Assembly (NCBI GenBank): GCA_963753055.1
Contig: CAVWAP010000001.1
Span: 620,001 to 684,000 of the forward strand
Origin: JAUWGC01 sp963753055
Lineage (GTDB): Bacteria; Bacteroidota; Bacteroidia; Bacteroidales; B18-G4
Direction of reading: 5' to 3'
Length of the DNA stretch: 64,000 nucleotides
Shown here piece after piece: positions 44,208 to 52,590 of this stretch (positions are counted from its first letter, which is position 1; every line of letters starts with the position of its first letter). The notes beneath the pieces were generated by a model, which was given only the letters and a program-made list of their open reading frames with translations, was not told the origin of the DNA and searched no databases. The translations under genes were made by a program, and so were the position numbers.

Positions 44208-44813
44208 TTACTTAGAATACAACTCAACGATAAGTTGTTCTTTGATATTTTCCGGAATTTCGTCCCTTGCAGGATAATTCATGAATTTTCCTAAAAGTTT
44301 ATCTTCATCCCATTCCAGCCATGTATAACGGCTTCCTCTACCAACCAGTGAATTGCTGATTGCTTCGAGAGATTTTGATTTTTCCCTAACTCCAACCAGG
44401 TCTCCTGGTTTGATGGAGTATGAAGGTATGTTTACAACTGTGCCATTAACAATAATGTGTTTGTGTGATACCAGTTGCCTGGCTGCTCTTCTTGTTGGTG
44501 CAATACCTAAGCGATAGACAACATTATCCAAGCGGGCTTCGATCAACTGTAACAGGTTTTCACCGGTAAGGCCTTTTCTCTTGGCTGCTTTCTTAAAGGT
44601 ATTTCTGAACTGACGCTCCAGGATGCCATATGTATACTTGGCTTTTTGTTTCTCCTGCAGCTGGATGCCGTATTCAGACTCCTTTCTTCTCCTCTTGGAG
44701 TTGCCATGGTGCCCCGGGGGGTAATTCTTTTTCTCCAGCACTTTATCCGGTCCGAAAATAGGATCCCTGAATTTTCTAGCAATTTTCGATTTTGGTCCTC
44801 TGTATCTTGCCAT
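44208..44813 (-). CDS. rpsD: 30S ribosomal protein S4 (zinc-free form)
   Basis: 201 residues. Binds 16S rRNA first during assembly of the small-subunit body and lines the mRNA entry. The N-terminus MARYRGPKSKIARKFRDPIF has none of the four Cys of the zinc-binding form. The S4 RNA-binding domain is seen in LDNVVYRLGIAPTRRAARQL and VSHKHIIVNGTVVNIPSY. In other bacteria S4 represses its own operon; here no regulatory site was identified. The gap to rpoA is 45 bases. Confidence 0.97.
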   Translation of the reverse strand: MARYRGPKSKIARKFRDPIFGPDKVLEKKNYPPGHHGNSKRRRKESEYGIQLQEKQKAKYTYGILERQFRNTFKKAAKRKGLTGENLLQLIEARLDNVVYRLGIAPTRRAARQLVSHKHIIVNGTVVNIPSYSIKPGDLVGVREKSKSLEAISNSLVGRGSRYTWLEWDEDKLLGKFMNYPARDEIPENIKEQLIVELYSK

Positions 44814-44852
44814 GTCAATATTTCGTTAAGAAAAATTATTTATTCAATATCA

Positions 44853-45242
44853 TTATACTCTCCTGCTCTTAGGCGGCCTGCAACCATTATGTGGAAGTGG
44901 CGTGACATCGACGATCTCACTTACTTCAATACCATTGGAATGCAAGGTCCTCATCGCTGATTCCCTTCCGGCACCAGGTCCTTTCACATATACTTTTACT
45001 TTTCTCAGACCCAGGTCATATGCAGTCTTAGAGCAATCTTCAGCAGCCATTTGAGCAGCGTAAGGAGTATTTTTCTTTGAACCTCTGAATCCCATCTTAC
45101 CTGAAGATGACCAGGAAATGACCTGACCGCTGTTATTGGTCAGTGAGATGATGATATTGTTGAAAGATGCACTGATATATGCTCTTCCTGTAGGTTCAAC
45201 TTTAACAACTCTTTTCTTTGAACTTCTCGTGGATTTTGCCAT
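44853..45242 (-). CDS. rpsK: 30S ribosomal protein S11
   Basis: 129 residues, standard length. Part of the platform near the mRNA exit and E site. Recognised by AYISASFNNIIISLTNNSGQ, MGFRGSKKNTPYAAQMAAED and the C-terminal VTPLPHNGCRPPKSRRV. The Asn-Gly of HNGCRPPK is a known isoaspartate-prone site in E. coli S11. It is 45 bases downstream of rpsM and 39 bases upstream of rpsD. Confidence 0.97.
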   Translation of the reverse strand: MAKSTRSSKKRVVKVEPTGRAYISASFNNIIISLTNNSGQVISWSSSGKMGFRGSKKNTPYAAQMAAEDCSKTAYDLGLRKVKVYVKGPGAGRESAMRTLHSNGIEVSEIVDVTPLPHNGCRPPKSRRV

Positions 45243-45287
45243 AATCTTATTCTATTTCTCTGTTAAAAGCTAATCATTATTAGTTTT

Positions 45288-45668
45288 TTAGCCTTTAGGT
45301 GCTTTTTTCTTATTTGCAACTGTTTTTTTCCTTCCTTTACGTGTACGGGCATTGTTCTTGGTACTTTGACCACGAACAGGCAAGCCGCTACGGTGACGGA
45401 TACCGCGATAGGTTCCAATATCCATCAGACGCTTAATATTCATCTGTACTTCTGAGCGCAATGAACCTTCGACCTTGTATTTGTCATTGATCACTGTTCT
45501 GATCGCATTCTGCTCATCATCAGTCCATTCCTCTACTTTCTTGTCCCAATCAACACCTGCTTCTGTCAGGATCTTTTGAGCTGAACTGCGGCCAATACCG
45601 AGAATATAAGTCAGTCCAATTTCACCTCTTTTATTCTTTGGTAAGTCTATACCTGCTATACGTGCCAT
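45288..45668 (-). CDS. rpsM: 30S ribosomal protein S13
   Basis: 126 residues. Head protein that contacts the large subunit (bridges B1a/B1b) and the P-site tRNA through its basic tail. MARIAGIDLPKNKRGEIGLT and YILGIGRSSAQKIL form the N-terminal helix-turn-helix; GTYRGIRHRSGLPVRGQSTK leads to the tail ending KKTVANKKKAPKG. The small rpmJ gene lies 28 bases upstream. Confidence 0.97.
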   Translation of the reverse strand: MARIAGIDLPKNKRGEIGLTYILGIGRSSAQKILTEAGVDWDKKVEEWTDDEQNAIRTVINDKYKVEGSLRSEVQMNIKRLMDIGTYRGIRHRSGLPVRGQSTKNNARTRKGRKKTVANKKKAPKG

Positions 45669-45696
45669 AAACTATGTATTATTGTTTTATAAAATA

Positions 45697-45813
45697 TTAT
45701 CCTTGTCTTTGTTTGTACCTCGGATTCTTCTTATTAATCACGTACAAGCGTCCTTTTCTCCGGACGATCTTACAATCCGGCGTTCTTTTTTTAACAGATG
45801 CTCTGATTTTCAT
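45697..45813 (-). CDS. rpmJ: 50S ribosomal protein L36 (zinc-free form)
   Basis: A 38-residue gene: MKIRASVKKRTPDCKIVRRK followed by GRLYVINKKNPRYKQRQG. The fold signature and the ending KQRQG identify L36. Of the four zinc ligands of the classical form (Cys11, Cys14, Cys27, His33) only Cys14 remains; the others are Thr, Asn and Tyr. It lies in the usual place between infA (13 bases upstream) and rpsM. Confidence 0.95.
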   Translation of the reverse strand: MKIRASVKKRTPDCKIVRRKGRLYVINKKNPRYKQRQG

Positions 45814-45826
45814 TTTCCTGTTATTT

Positions 45827-46045
45827 CTATTTATACCTAAATGTTATTCTACCCTTTGTTAAATCATAGGGAGACATTTCCAACTTAACCTTATCTCCTG
45901 GCAAAATCCTGATATAATGCATCCTCATTTTTCCCGAAATATGGGCAGTAATGATATGCCCGTTTTCTAATTCAACTCGAAACATTGCATTACCCAATGA
46001 TTCCACTACAGTACCATCCTGTTCTATAGATTTCTGTTTTGCCAT
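45827..46045 (-). CDS. infA: Translation initiation factor IF-1
   Basis: 72 residues, an OB-fold protein that binds the ribosomal A site during initiation. MAKQKSIEQDGTVVESLGNA is followed by MFRVELENGHIITAHISGKM and MRMHYIRILPGDKVKLEMSP, all typical. The start lies 56 bases inside the 3' end of map in a different frame, so its translation could be coupled to map termination. L36 follows 13 bases downstream. Confidence 0.96.
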   Translation of the reverse strand: MAKQKSIEQDGTVVESLGNAMFRVELENGHIITAHISGKMRMHYIRILPGDKVKLEMSPYDLTKGRITFRYK

Positions 46046-46826
46046 TTATTATTGTTTTACTTATTACTTCCTCAATAAATTCGAATGTTGACAGGATCTC
46101 AGCATTTTCTTTCCTGATAGCTACATCATGTTCAAAATGAGCAGATGGTAGCTTGTCGGCTGTTCTAATGGTCCAACCGTCTTTAGCCTGTACAACACTT
46201 CTTGTCCCCATGTTGATCATCGGTTCTATGGCAAGAACCATCCCTTCTTTCAACTTAGCTCCTGTACCCCTTCTGCCGTAGTTGGGGACTTCCGGCTTTT
46301 CGTGGAGGTTGCGGCCCAATCCGTGTCCGACCAGGTCTCGTACCACACTATAGCCAAATGATTCCACATAAGATTGAATGGCATATCCAATATCACCCAG
46401 GCGCTTTCCTTCAACAGCCATTTCAATACCTTTATACAAGGACTCTTTTGTTCTCTCCATCAGGTGCCTTGCATCTTCATTCACTTCTCCTACAGCAAAA
46501 GTATATGCCGAATCACCATAAAATTCATTCATATATACCCCACAATCGATTGAAACGATTTCTCCTTCAACCAATTCTCTGTTACCCGGTATTCCATGTA
46601 CCACCTCTTCGTTAATAGAGATGCACAGGGTATGCTGAAAGCCGTTATAGCCTTTAAAGCCTGGCTCAGCACCGTGATCACGGATATATGTCTCAGCGAT
46701 CTTGTCCAGTGTAATAGTTTTTACTCCTGGCCTGATCTCTTTGGCAACCTCGGCAAGTGTTTTTCCAACAAGTAAAGAACTCTCTCTTAATAATACTATC
46801 TCGTCTTCTGACTTATAAACTATCAT
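45990..46826 (-). CDS. map: Type I methionine aminopeptidase
   Basis: 278 residues, about 15-20 longer than most relatives. Removes the N-terminal Met from new proteins. Metal ligands: Asp in VSIDCGVYMNEFYGDSAYTF (two Asp), His in RDLVGHGLGRNLHE, Glu in MVLAIEPMINMG, and Glu near the FEHDVAI stretch. The normal C-terminal sequence ILSTFEFIEEVI is followed by a 23-residue extension (SKTIINGKTEIYRTGWYCSG and IIG) that reads into infA in another frame. The overlap of 56 bases is directly visible. Confidence 0.94.
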   Translation of the reverse strand: MIVYKSEDEIVLLRESSLLVGKTLAEVAKEIRPGVKTITLDKIAETYIRDHGAEPGFKGYNGFQHTLCISINEEVVHGIPGNRELVEGEIVSIDCGVYMNEFYGDSAYTFAVGEVNEDARHLMERTKESLYKGIEMAVEGKRLGDIGYAIQSYVESFGYSVVRDLVGHGLGRNLHEKPEVPNYGRRGTGAKLKEGMVLAIEPMINMGTRSVVQAKDGWTIRTADKLPSAHFEHDVAIRKENAEILSTFEFIEEVISKTIINGKTEIYRTGWYCSGIIG

Positions 46827-46838
46827 CCAATATTATCA

Positions 46839-48203
46839 TTACATACTAAATGATGATCTGCCTTTTATTCTACCTGATTTAGTCAGTCCGTCATAATGTC
46901 TCATCAGCAGGTGACTTTCAATCTGTTGCAGTGTATCCAGCACAACACCTACGAGGATAAGCAATGATGTACCACCGTAAAATTGAGCAAACTGCTGACT
47001 GATTCCAATCTGGCTTACCAGGGCAGGCATGATGGCCACCAGTCCCAGGAATAATGATCCCGGAAGGGTGATCTTAGACATCACGCCATCAATAAACTCG
47101 GCGGTTTTCTTACCCGGCTTCACACCCGGGATAAACCCTCCGTTTTTCTTCATATCTTCTGCCATCTGGTTTGGATTAACTGTAATGGCAGTATAGAAAT
47201 AGGTGAATATCACGATCATCAGGAAGAACACAAAGTTGTACCAGAAACCGTTGATATTAGAAAATGCAGCAGCGAAGCCTGAAAGAGCTTCAGAATCTGC
47301 AAAGCCAGCAATAGTAATTGGCAGGAACATAATGGCCTGCGCAAAGATGATAGGCATTACACCGGCTGCATTTACCTTCAGTGGGATGTACTGCCGTACA
47401 CCACCATACTGACGGTTCCCAACGATCCTTTTTGCATACTGCACCGGGATCTTCCTGGTTCCCTGGACCAGCAGGATAGTTAGCAGGATGATAAATATCA
47501 ATATCACAATTTCAAGGATGAAGTAAACCAGTCCTCCACCTTGCTCTTCCATCCTTGAGATAAACTCACCAAACAGTGCGAATGGAAGTCTTGCAATGAT
47601 ACCGATCATGATGATCAGTGAGATACCATTTCCAATTCCTTTATCGGTTATCCTTTCACCCAGCCACATGATAAACATGGTTCCGGAGATAAGGATGACT
47701 ACTGATGAAACCCAGAAAAATGTTGATGGTGGCGACCCATCGAAAGGCATTATAGCTGTGATCGTACCATCCGGGTTACGCAGTTGGCTAACCAGGTTGG
47801 TGATATAGGCAGGTGCCTGGAACCCTGTGATCAGGATAGTAAGGTACCTGGTGATCTGGTTGATTTTCTTTCTACCACTTTCACCCTCTTTCTGCAATTT
47901 CTGGAAGTAGGGTATGGCCATGCCCAGCAACTGCACAACGATGGATGCTGATATGTATGGCATGATCCCCAAAGCAAAGATTGATGCATTGGAGAAGGCA
48001 CCGCCTGAGAACATATTCAGCAAGCCAAGTAATCCACTACTTGTTTGATTCTGCAGATTGGTCAGCATATGCGGGTCTACTCCAGGTAAAACCACATAAG
48101 ATCCAAACCTGTAAATCATGATAATCCCAATAGTGTAAAGGATCCTGTTTCGCAGGTCTTCAATCTTATAGATATTCCTTATCGTTTGGATTAACTTTTT
48201 CAT
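46839..48203 (-). CDS. secY: Protein translocase subunit SecY
   Basis: 454 residues with ten predicted membrane helices; central channel of the Sec system, through which the many signal-peptide proteins of this window would pass. Signatures: GLLGLLNMFSGGAFSNASIF (plug region), GIMPYISASIVVQLL, RGIGNGISL-like KGIGNGISLIIMIG, and the C-terminal EQIESHL-type QQIESHLLMRHYDGLTKSGR. No adk gene lies between secY and map, unlike in Gram-positive spc operons. Confidence 0.97.
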   Translation of the reverse strand: MKKLIQTIRNIYKIEDLRNRILYTIGIIMIYRFGSYVVLPGVDPHMLTNLQNQTSSGLLGLLNMFSGGAFSNASIFALGIMPYISASIVVQLLGMAIPYFQKLQKEGESGRKKINQITRYLTILITGFQAPAYITNLVSQLRNPDGTITAIMPFDGSPPSTFFWVSSVVILISGTMFIMWLGERITDKGIGNGISLIIMIGIIARLPFALFGEFISRMEEQGGGLVYFILEIVILIFIILLTILLVQGTRKIPVQYAKRIVGNRQYGGVRQYIPLKVNAAGVMPIIFAQAIMFLPITIAGFADSEALSGFAAAFSNINGFWYNFVFFLMIVIFTYFYTAITVNPNQMAEDMKKNGGFIPGVKPGKKTAEFIDGVMSKITLPGSLFLGLVAIMPALVSQIGISQQFAQFYGGTSLLILVGVVLDTLQQIESHLLMRHYDGLTKSGRIKGRSSFSM

Positions 48204-48209
48204 GCAGTA

Positions 48210-48656
48210 TTAAATTTTAGTTGCTACACCACCCTTGGCTTCAATTTTGCTGATTGCTGTTGCAGAGAATGCATGGGCAGTAATATCCAGTTTAAGCTTT
48301 AGTTCTCCTCTTCCTAAAATTTTTACAAGATCATTTTTAGATGCAAGGCCATTTTCAACCAATGTCTTTACATCAATAGTATCCAGTTTCTTGGTTTCAG
48401 CAAGTTCCTGCAGCGTATCAACATTAATGCCATGGTATTCCACACGGTTGAAGTTTTTAAATCCATACTTCGGGACCCTTCTGTAGAGTGGCATTTGTCC
48501 ACCCTCAAAACCCATCTTCTTGCTGTATCCAGACCTTGACTGGGCACCTTTATGGCCACGGGTCGAAGTACCGCCTTTGCCAGACCCTTCTCCACGGGCG
48601 ATCCTTTTCCTTGTTTTTGTTGATTTCGGAGCCGGTTTAAGATTACTTAAATCCAT
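48210..48656 (-). CDS. rplO: 50S ribosomal protein L15
   Basis: 148 residues. Its extended basic N-terminus (MDLSNLKPAPKSTKTRKRIA, RGEGSGKGGTSTRGHKGAQS) penetrates the 23S rRNA core, and the globular part starts near FEGGQMPLYRRVPKYGFKN. Length and order (between rpmD and secY) are standard. Six bases separate it from secY. Confidence 0.97.
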   Translation of the reverse strand: MDLSNLKPAPKSTKTRKRIARGEGSGKGGTSTRGHKGAQSRSGYSKKMGFEGGQMPLYRRVPKYGFKNFNRVEYHGINVDTLQELAETKKLDTIDVKTLVENGLASKNDLVKILGRGELKLKLDITAHAFSATAISKIEAKGGVATKI

Positions 48657-48682
48657 TTTATTTATCGTTTTCTTGTTTCAGA

Positions 48683-48862
48683 CTATTTTTCTTCAATTCT
48701 GATCAGGTGATGTACCTTTCTGATCATACCTTCAATCTGAGGTGTTACTTCCACCTCGATGGTTTGGTTGAGCCTTTTGAAACCAAGGGCTTCAAGTGTT
48801 CTTTTCTGACGTGCCGGATGCCCAATCCCACTTCTAACCTGAGTTATTTTCAATTTCTTCAT
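48683..48862 (-). CDS. rpmD: 50S ribosomal protein L30
   Basis: A 59-residue gene: MKKLKITQVRSGIGHPARQK, then RTLEALGFKRLNQTIEVEVT and PQIEGMIRKVHHLIRIEEK. The pattern I-T-x-V-R-S-x-I-G...TL-x-ALG-x-K is the L30 signature. Its place between rpsE (11 bases) and rplO (26 bases) is the usual one in the spc operon. Confidence 0.95.
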   Translation of the reverse strand: MKKLKITQVRSGIGHPARQKRTLEALGFKRLNQTIEVEVTPQIEGMIRKVHHLIRIEEK

Positions 48863-48873
48863 GGTAATAATGA

Positions 48874-49392
48874 TTATCCGTTAAACACTGTATTCAGATC
48901 AACTCCCCTGAGTTGTGATATGGTATAAGGGTCCCTGAGCTTGGTAAGCGCATCAATGGTTGCCTTCACCACACTGTGTGGGTTGGATGATCCTTTTGAC
49001 TTGGCCAATACGTCCTTGATGCCAACACTCTCCATCACAGCACGCATCGCACCACCGGCGATAACTCCTGTACCAGGGGCTGCGGGCTTAATAAAGACCT
49101 GTGCGCCACTATACTTGCCAGTAATCTCGTGTGGGATGGTACCTTTCAGCACAGGAACCTTTACCAGGTTCTTCTTGGCATCATCAATACCTTTGGCGAT
49201 AGCTGAGGTGACCTCTTTTGCTTTTCCAAGTCCATGGCCAACAACACCATTTTCATTTCCTACCACGACGATGGCAGAAAAGCTAAAGGTACGTCCACCC
49301 TTGGTGACCTTGGTGACACGCTGAATACTTACCAGCCTGTCTTTGAATTCAATCTCGCTTGATTTAACTCGTTTGATATTTACGTTTGACAT
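48874..49392 (-). CDS. rpsE: 30S ribosomal protein S5
   Basis: 172 residues. Double-stranded RNA-binding-like domain (EFKDRLVSIQRVTKVTKGGR, TFSFSAIVVVGNENGVVGHG) and a ribosomal C-terminal domain (AAPGTGVIAGGAMRAVMESV). S5 shapes the mRNA entry tunnel and decoding fidelity. The loop VTKGGR is where spectinomycin-resistance changes arise in other species; the sequence here looks wild-type. Six bases follow rplR. Confidence 0.97.
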   Translation of the reverse strand: MSNVNIKRVKSSEIEFKDRLVSIQRVTKVTKGGRTFSFSAIVVVGNENGVVGHGLGKAKEVTSAIAKGIDDAKKNLVKVPVLKGTIPHEITGKYSGAQVFIKPAAPGTGVIAGGAMRAVMESVGIKDVLAKSKGSSNPHSVVKATIDALTKLRDPYTISQLRGVDLNTVFNG

Positions 49393-49398
49393 AATCTT

Positions 49399-49761
49399 TT
49401 AAAATTTTAATCCGCCTTCTCTGGCTGCTTCAGCCAATGATTTAACTCTGCCGTGGTACAGATAGCCACCTCTGTCGAATACAACGTTTGCAATGCCAGC
49501 CTCTTTTGCCTTTTCAGCAATCAGCTGACCAACAAGCTTGGCTTGTTCGACCTTATTAACCTTTTTGTCGACAATACCTTTTTCTCTTGAAGAGGCAGAA
49601 ATCAATGTTTGGCCGTCTGCATCATTTATGAGCTGGACATATATCTGTTTGTTGCTTCTGAATACGCTCATCCTTGGAGTGTCGGCACTACCTTCGATGA
49701 TCTTGCGTATTCTCATCCTGATTCTATGCCTTCTGTATTGTCTTGGATCCTTTATTTTCAT
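49399..49761 (-). CDS. rplR: 50S ribosomal protein L18
   Basis: 120 residues. Binds 5S rRNA in the central protuberance. MKIKDPRQYRRHRIRMRIRK is the basic N-terminus; PRMSVFRSNKQIYVQLINDA, IAEKAKEAGIANVVFDRGGY and HGRVKSLAEAAREGGLKF complete the family pattern. 30 bases after rplF. Confidence 0.96.
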   Translation of the reverse strand: MKIKDPRQYRRHRIRMRIRKIIEGSADTPRMSVFRSNKQIYVQLINDADGQTLISASSREKGIVDKKVNKVEQAKLVGQLIAEKAKEAGIANVVFDRGGYLYHGRVKSLAEAAREGGLKF

Positions 49762-49791
49762 CCTCTTAGGAGTTTAAACAATTTAGTTATT

Positions 49792-50346
49792 TTATTCTGC
49801 GGCTGCTTTACCAGCTTTCTTCCTGATTTCTTCACCCTGGTATTTGATACCTTTACCTTTATATGGTTCAGGTTTCCTTATTGAGCGGATCTTGGCTGCC
49901 ACCTGTCCTATTAATTGCTTATCGTGTGAGGTTAGAGTGATAAGGGGGTTCTTTCCCCTTTCAGTTAAAGTTTCCACCTTCACCTCGTCAGGCAATTCGA
50001 AGAACACATTGTGTGAGTAGCCTACTGAGAGCTCCAGCACCTGCCCATTGGCGGATGCTTTATAACCCACACCTACCATCTCCTGGACAATCTTGTATCC
50101 TTCAGAAACACCGTGGACCATATTTGCGATCAAGGACCTGTACAGTCCATGCATTGCTTTGTGCCTTTTCTCTTCTGAAGGGCGTTCGACAATGATATTT
50201 CCTTCTTCCACCTTAATCTTGAGGTCAGGGTCAACGGCCTGCGTAAGCTCGCCAAGTTTTCCTTTTACAGTAACGATATTATCGTCAGAGACTTTAATCT
50301 CAACACCTTCAGGAAGGGGTATCGGTAATTTTCCTATTCGTGACAT
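49792..50346 (-). CDS. rplF: 50S ribosomal protein L6
   Basis: 184 residues with two related domains; located near the GTPase-associated centre. MSRIGKLPIPLPEGVEIKVS, KGKLGELTQAVDPDLKI and the C-terminal signature PEPYKGKGIKYQGEEIRKKA are diagnostic. 18 bases after rpsH. Confidence 0.97.
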   Translation of the reverse strand: MSRIGKLPIPLPEGVEIKVSDDNIVTVKGKLGELTQAVDPDLKIKVEEGNIIVERPSEEKRHKAMHGLYRSLIANMVHGVSEGYKIVQEMVGVGYKASANGQVLELSVGYSHNVFFELPDEVKVETLTERGKNPLITLTSHDKQLIGQVAAKIRSIRKPEPYKGKGIKYQGEEIRKKAGKAAAE

Positions 50347-50364
50347 AATACTGATTCTCTTGTT

Positions 50365-50763
50365 TTAACTTACATAACACAATACTTCACCACCCACGTT
50401 CTCTTTCCTTGCTTCCTTATCGGTGATAACACCCATAGAAGAGGAAATTATGGCAATACCCAGTCCGTTGAGTACCCTTGGGAGCTTGTCAGCCCTGACA
50501 TATTTTCTCAGGCCCGGGCGACTGGCCCTTTCCAGTTTATTAATAGCGGGTTGCTTGGTTACGGGATGATATTTCAGGGCGATCTTAATGATACCTTGCT
50601 TGTCATCATCCTCGAACTTATAGTTCAAAATATATCCTTTTTCAAAAAGGATTTTTGTAATATCTTTTTTGATGTTAGAAGCAGGGATCTCCACCACGCG
50701 ATGGTTTGCCTGGATGCCATTCCTGATTCTTGTCAAATAATCTGATATTGGATCTGTTATCAT
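50365..50763 (-). CDS. rpsH: 30S ribosomal protein S8
   Basis: 132 residues. Central-domain 16S rRNA binder, in E. coli also the translational repressor of the spc operon. MITDPISDYLTRIRNGIQAN, RASRPGLRKYVRADKLPRVL and GVITDKEARKENVGGEVLCY match the family. I did not find an S8-site mimic near rplE, where E. coli has one. Confidence 0.97.
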   Translation of the reverse strand: MITDPISDYLTRIRNGIQANHRVVEIPASNIKKDITKILFEKGYILNYKFEDDDKQGIIKIALKYHPVTKQPAINKLERASRPGLRKYVRADKLPRVLNGLGIAIISSSMGVITDKEARKENVGGEVLCYVS

Positions 50764-50784
50764 TTTCCAATGCGTTAATCGTTT

Positions 50785-51054
50785 TTACCAACTTGCTTTT
50801 TTAATTCCGGGGATCAAACCCTGTGAAGCCATTTCCCGGAAGTTGATGCGGGAAATTCCGAATTGCCTCATATATCCTTTAGGCCTTCCGGTCAGTTTGC
50901 ATCTATTATGCAAACGCACAGGCGAAGCATTTTTAGGAAGCTTCTGTAGCCCAATGTAATCGCCATTGGCTTTCAATTCAGCCCTTTTGGCAGCGTATTT
51001 TGCAGCGAGCTTGGCACGTTTGACTTCCCGTGCTTTCATGGATTCCTTTGCCAT
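50785..51054 (-). CDS. rpsN: 30S ribosomal protein S14 (long, zinc-free form)
   Basis: 89 residues. MAKESMKAREVKRAKLAAKY and PVRLHNRCKLTGRPKGYMRQ, then FGISRINFREMASQGLIPGI. Only one Cys remains, so this is the long C-minus form and not the 61-residue zinc form. It sits in the head of the small subunit. Four bases separate it from rplE. Confidence 0.96.
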   Translation of the reverse strand: MAKESMKAREVKRAKLAAKYAAKRAELKANGDYIGLQKLPKNASPVRLHNRCKLTGRPKGYMRQFGISRINFREMASQGLIPGIKKASW

Positions 51055-51058
51055 ATGC

Positions 51059-51616
51059 TTATTTGTTTATATTTTTAAATGGTAAACCAAATTCTCTTAA
51101 CAGAGCGTAAGCTTCTTTATCTGTATCGGCTGAGGTAACAAAGGTGATGTTCATACCGTTGATTTTATTTACGTCATCGATATCGATTTCTGTAAAGATG
51201 ATCTGTTCCGGAACACCAAATGAATAGTTTCCTCTGCCATCAAATCCTTTGTCGTTGACACCCCTGAAGTCCCTGACCCTTGGGATGGCAACAGATACCA
51301 GCCTGTCGAGGAACTCATACATTTTATCACCTCTGAGGGTAACGGTAACACCAATAGGCATACCTTTTCTGACCTTAAAGTTAGAGATGTCCTTCTTTGA
51401 TTTTGTAGGGATAGCCTTTTGTCCGGCTATCATTGTCATCTCTTCGACGCCTGTGTCAATCAATTTCTTATCGAATGTGGCATCACCTAATCCCTGGTTC
51501 AGGGTTATCTTCTTGAGTTTAGGTACCTGCATGATGTTCGTATAGCTGAACTCATTCATTAAGGCAGGTATGATCTCATCCTTATACTTGTCTTTTAATC
51601 TTGGTGTGTAGCTCAT
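51059..51616 (-). CDS. rplE: 50S ribosomal protein L5
   Basis: 185 residues. Binds 5S rRNA and contacts P-site tRNA. YTNIMQVPKLKKITLNQGLG, IPRVRDFRGVNDKGFDGRGN and SFGVPEQIIFTEIDIDDVNK are diagnostic. Its ATG shares one base with the rplX stop (TAATG type), so the two are coupled. Confidence 0.97.
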   Translation of the reverse strand: MSYTPRLKDKYKDEIIPALMNEFSYTNIMQVPKLKKITLNQGLGDATFDKKLIDTGVEEMTMIAGQKAIPTKSKKDISNFKVRKGMPIGVTVTLRGDKMYEFLDRLVSVAIPRVRDFRGVNDKGFDGRGNYSFGVPEQIIFTEIDIDDVNKINGMNITFVTSADTDKEAYALLREFGLPFKNINK

Positions 51617-51939
51617 TACTTGATTACCTCCCCTGATTTAATTGAAACACGAACCAAATTATTGGTCTTTTCATCCTTCTCTTTCCTGATTCTTGTCGCA
51701 TTTCCTTTACTGTCGACCAGCATCAGGTTTGACAATCGGATTGGTCCTTCCTTGTGAATGATTCCTCCTTTAGGATTATCAGCATTGGGCTTGGTATGTT
51801 TTGATACCATGTTGATCCCTTCCACAATAGCTGTTTCCTTGTCATGGATGACTAGCAAAACTCTTCCTTGCTGACCTTTGGAATCACCTGTAATGACCAT
51901 CACGTTGTCACCTTTTTTTATATGTAATTTCTTTTTCAT
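51616..51939 (-). CDS. rplX: 50S ribosomal protein L24
   Basis: 107 residues. Assembly initiator for the large subunit near the tunnel exit. The KOW motif is KKGDNVMVITGDSKGQQGRV; then EGINMVSKHTKPNADNPKGG and IHKEGPIRLSNLMLVD. Overlaps rplE by one base. Confidence 0.96.
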   Translation of the reverse strand: MKKKLHIKKGDNVMVITGDSKGQQGRVLLVIHDKETAIVEGINMVSKHTKPNADNPKGGIIHKEGPIRLSNLMLVDSKGNATRIRKEKDEKTNNLVRVSIKSGEVIK

Positions 51940-51958
51940 GACGAAATTGTTGTATTCA

Positions 51959-52327
51959 TTAAATTACTTCGGGTGCTAATGAAACGATTTTCATGAACTT
52001 CTTGTCCCTTAATTCTCTTGCTACAGGCCCGAAAATACGTGTGCCTATCATCTCTCCGGCATTGTTTAACAATACAACTGCATTGTCATCAAAGCGGATA
52101 TATGATCCGTCGTTCCTGCGGATCTCTTTTTTTGTCCTGACCACAACAGCTCTTGTAACGGTTCCTTTCTTGATATTACCTGAAGGCAATGCATTCTTCA
52201 CGGTCACGACAATCTGGTCCCCGATAGATGCGTACCTTTTACGTGTTCCGCCAAGGACGCGAATACAAAGGACTTCTTTTGCCCCGCTGTTATCAGCTAC
52301 TGCTAATCTTGATTCTTGTTGTACCAT
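51959..52327 (-). CDS. rplN: 50S ribosomal protein L14
   Basis: 122 residues. Interface protein contacting 16S rRNA, and the binding site of RsfS. MVQQESRLAVADNSGAKEVL, then GDQIVVTVKNALPSGNIKKG, and FDDNAVVLLNNAGEMIGTRI match the conserved family exactly in length. Two bases from rpsQ. Confidence 0.97.
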   Translation of the reverse strand: MVQQESRLAVADNSGAKEVLCIRVLGGTRKRYASIGDQIVVTVKNALPSGNIKKGTVTRAVVVRTKKEIRRNDGSYIRFDDNAVVLLNNAGEMIGTRIFGPVARELRDKKFMKIVSLAPEVI

Positions 52328-52329
52328 AA

Positions 52330-52584
52330 TTACTTAGCTCTTTCAATAATTTCAACTAAACGCCAGCATTTATCTTTGCTCAATGGCCTTGTTTCCATGA
52401 TGCGAACGGTGTCACCGATATTACAATCATTCTTTTCGTCATGAGCCATAAACTTCGAGGACTTCTTGACGATCTTGCCATAAACTGGGTGTTTAACCTT
52501 ACGGGTGATCTGGACCACAATTGATTTGTCCATTTTGTTGCTCACCACAACACCTGTTCTGTCTTTTCTAAGGTTTCTGTTCAT
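52330..52584 (-). CDS. rpsQ: 30S ribosomal protein S17
   Basis: 84 residues, OB fold. LRKDRTGVVVSNKMDKSIVV, KVKHPVYGKIVKKSSKFMAH and GDTVRIMETRPLSKDKCWRL are the family signature. Binds 16S helices 7 and 11. Six bases after rpmC. Confidence 0.97.
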   Translation of the reverse strand: MNRNLRKDRTGVVVSNKMDKSIVVQITRKVKHPVYGKIVKKSSKFMAHDEKNDCNIGDTVRIMETRPLSKDKCWRLVEIIERAK

Positions 52585-52590
52585 TGATCG

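Noticed and set aside
48707..48928. Plus-strand frame in the rpsE-rplO interval
   Set aside because: The opposite strand encodes the L30 gene with full family signature.
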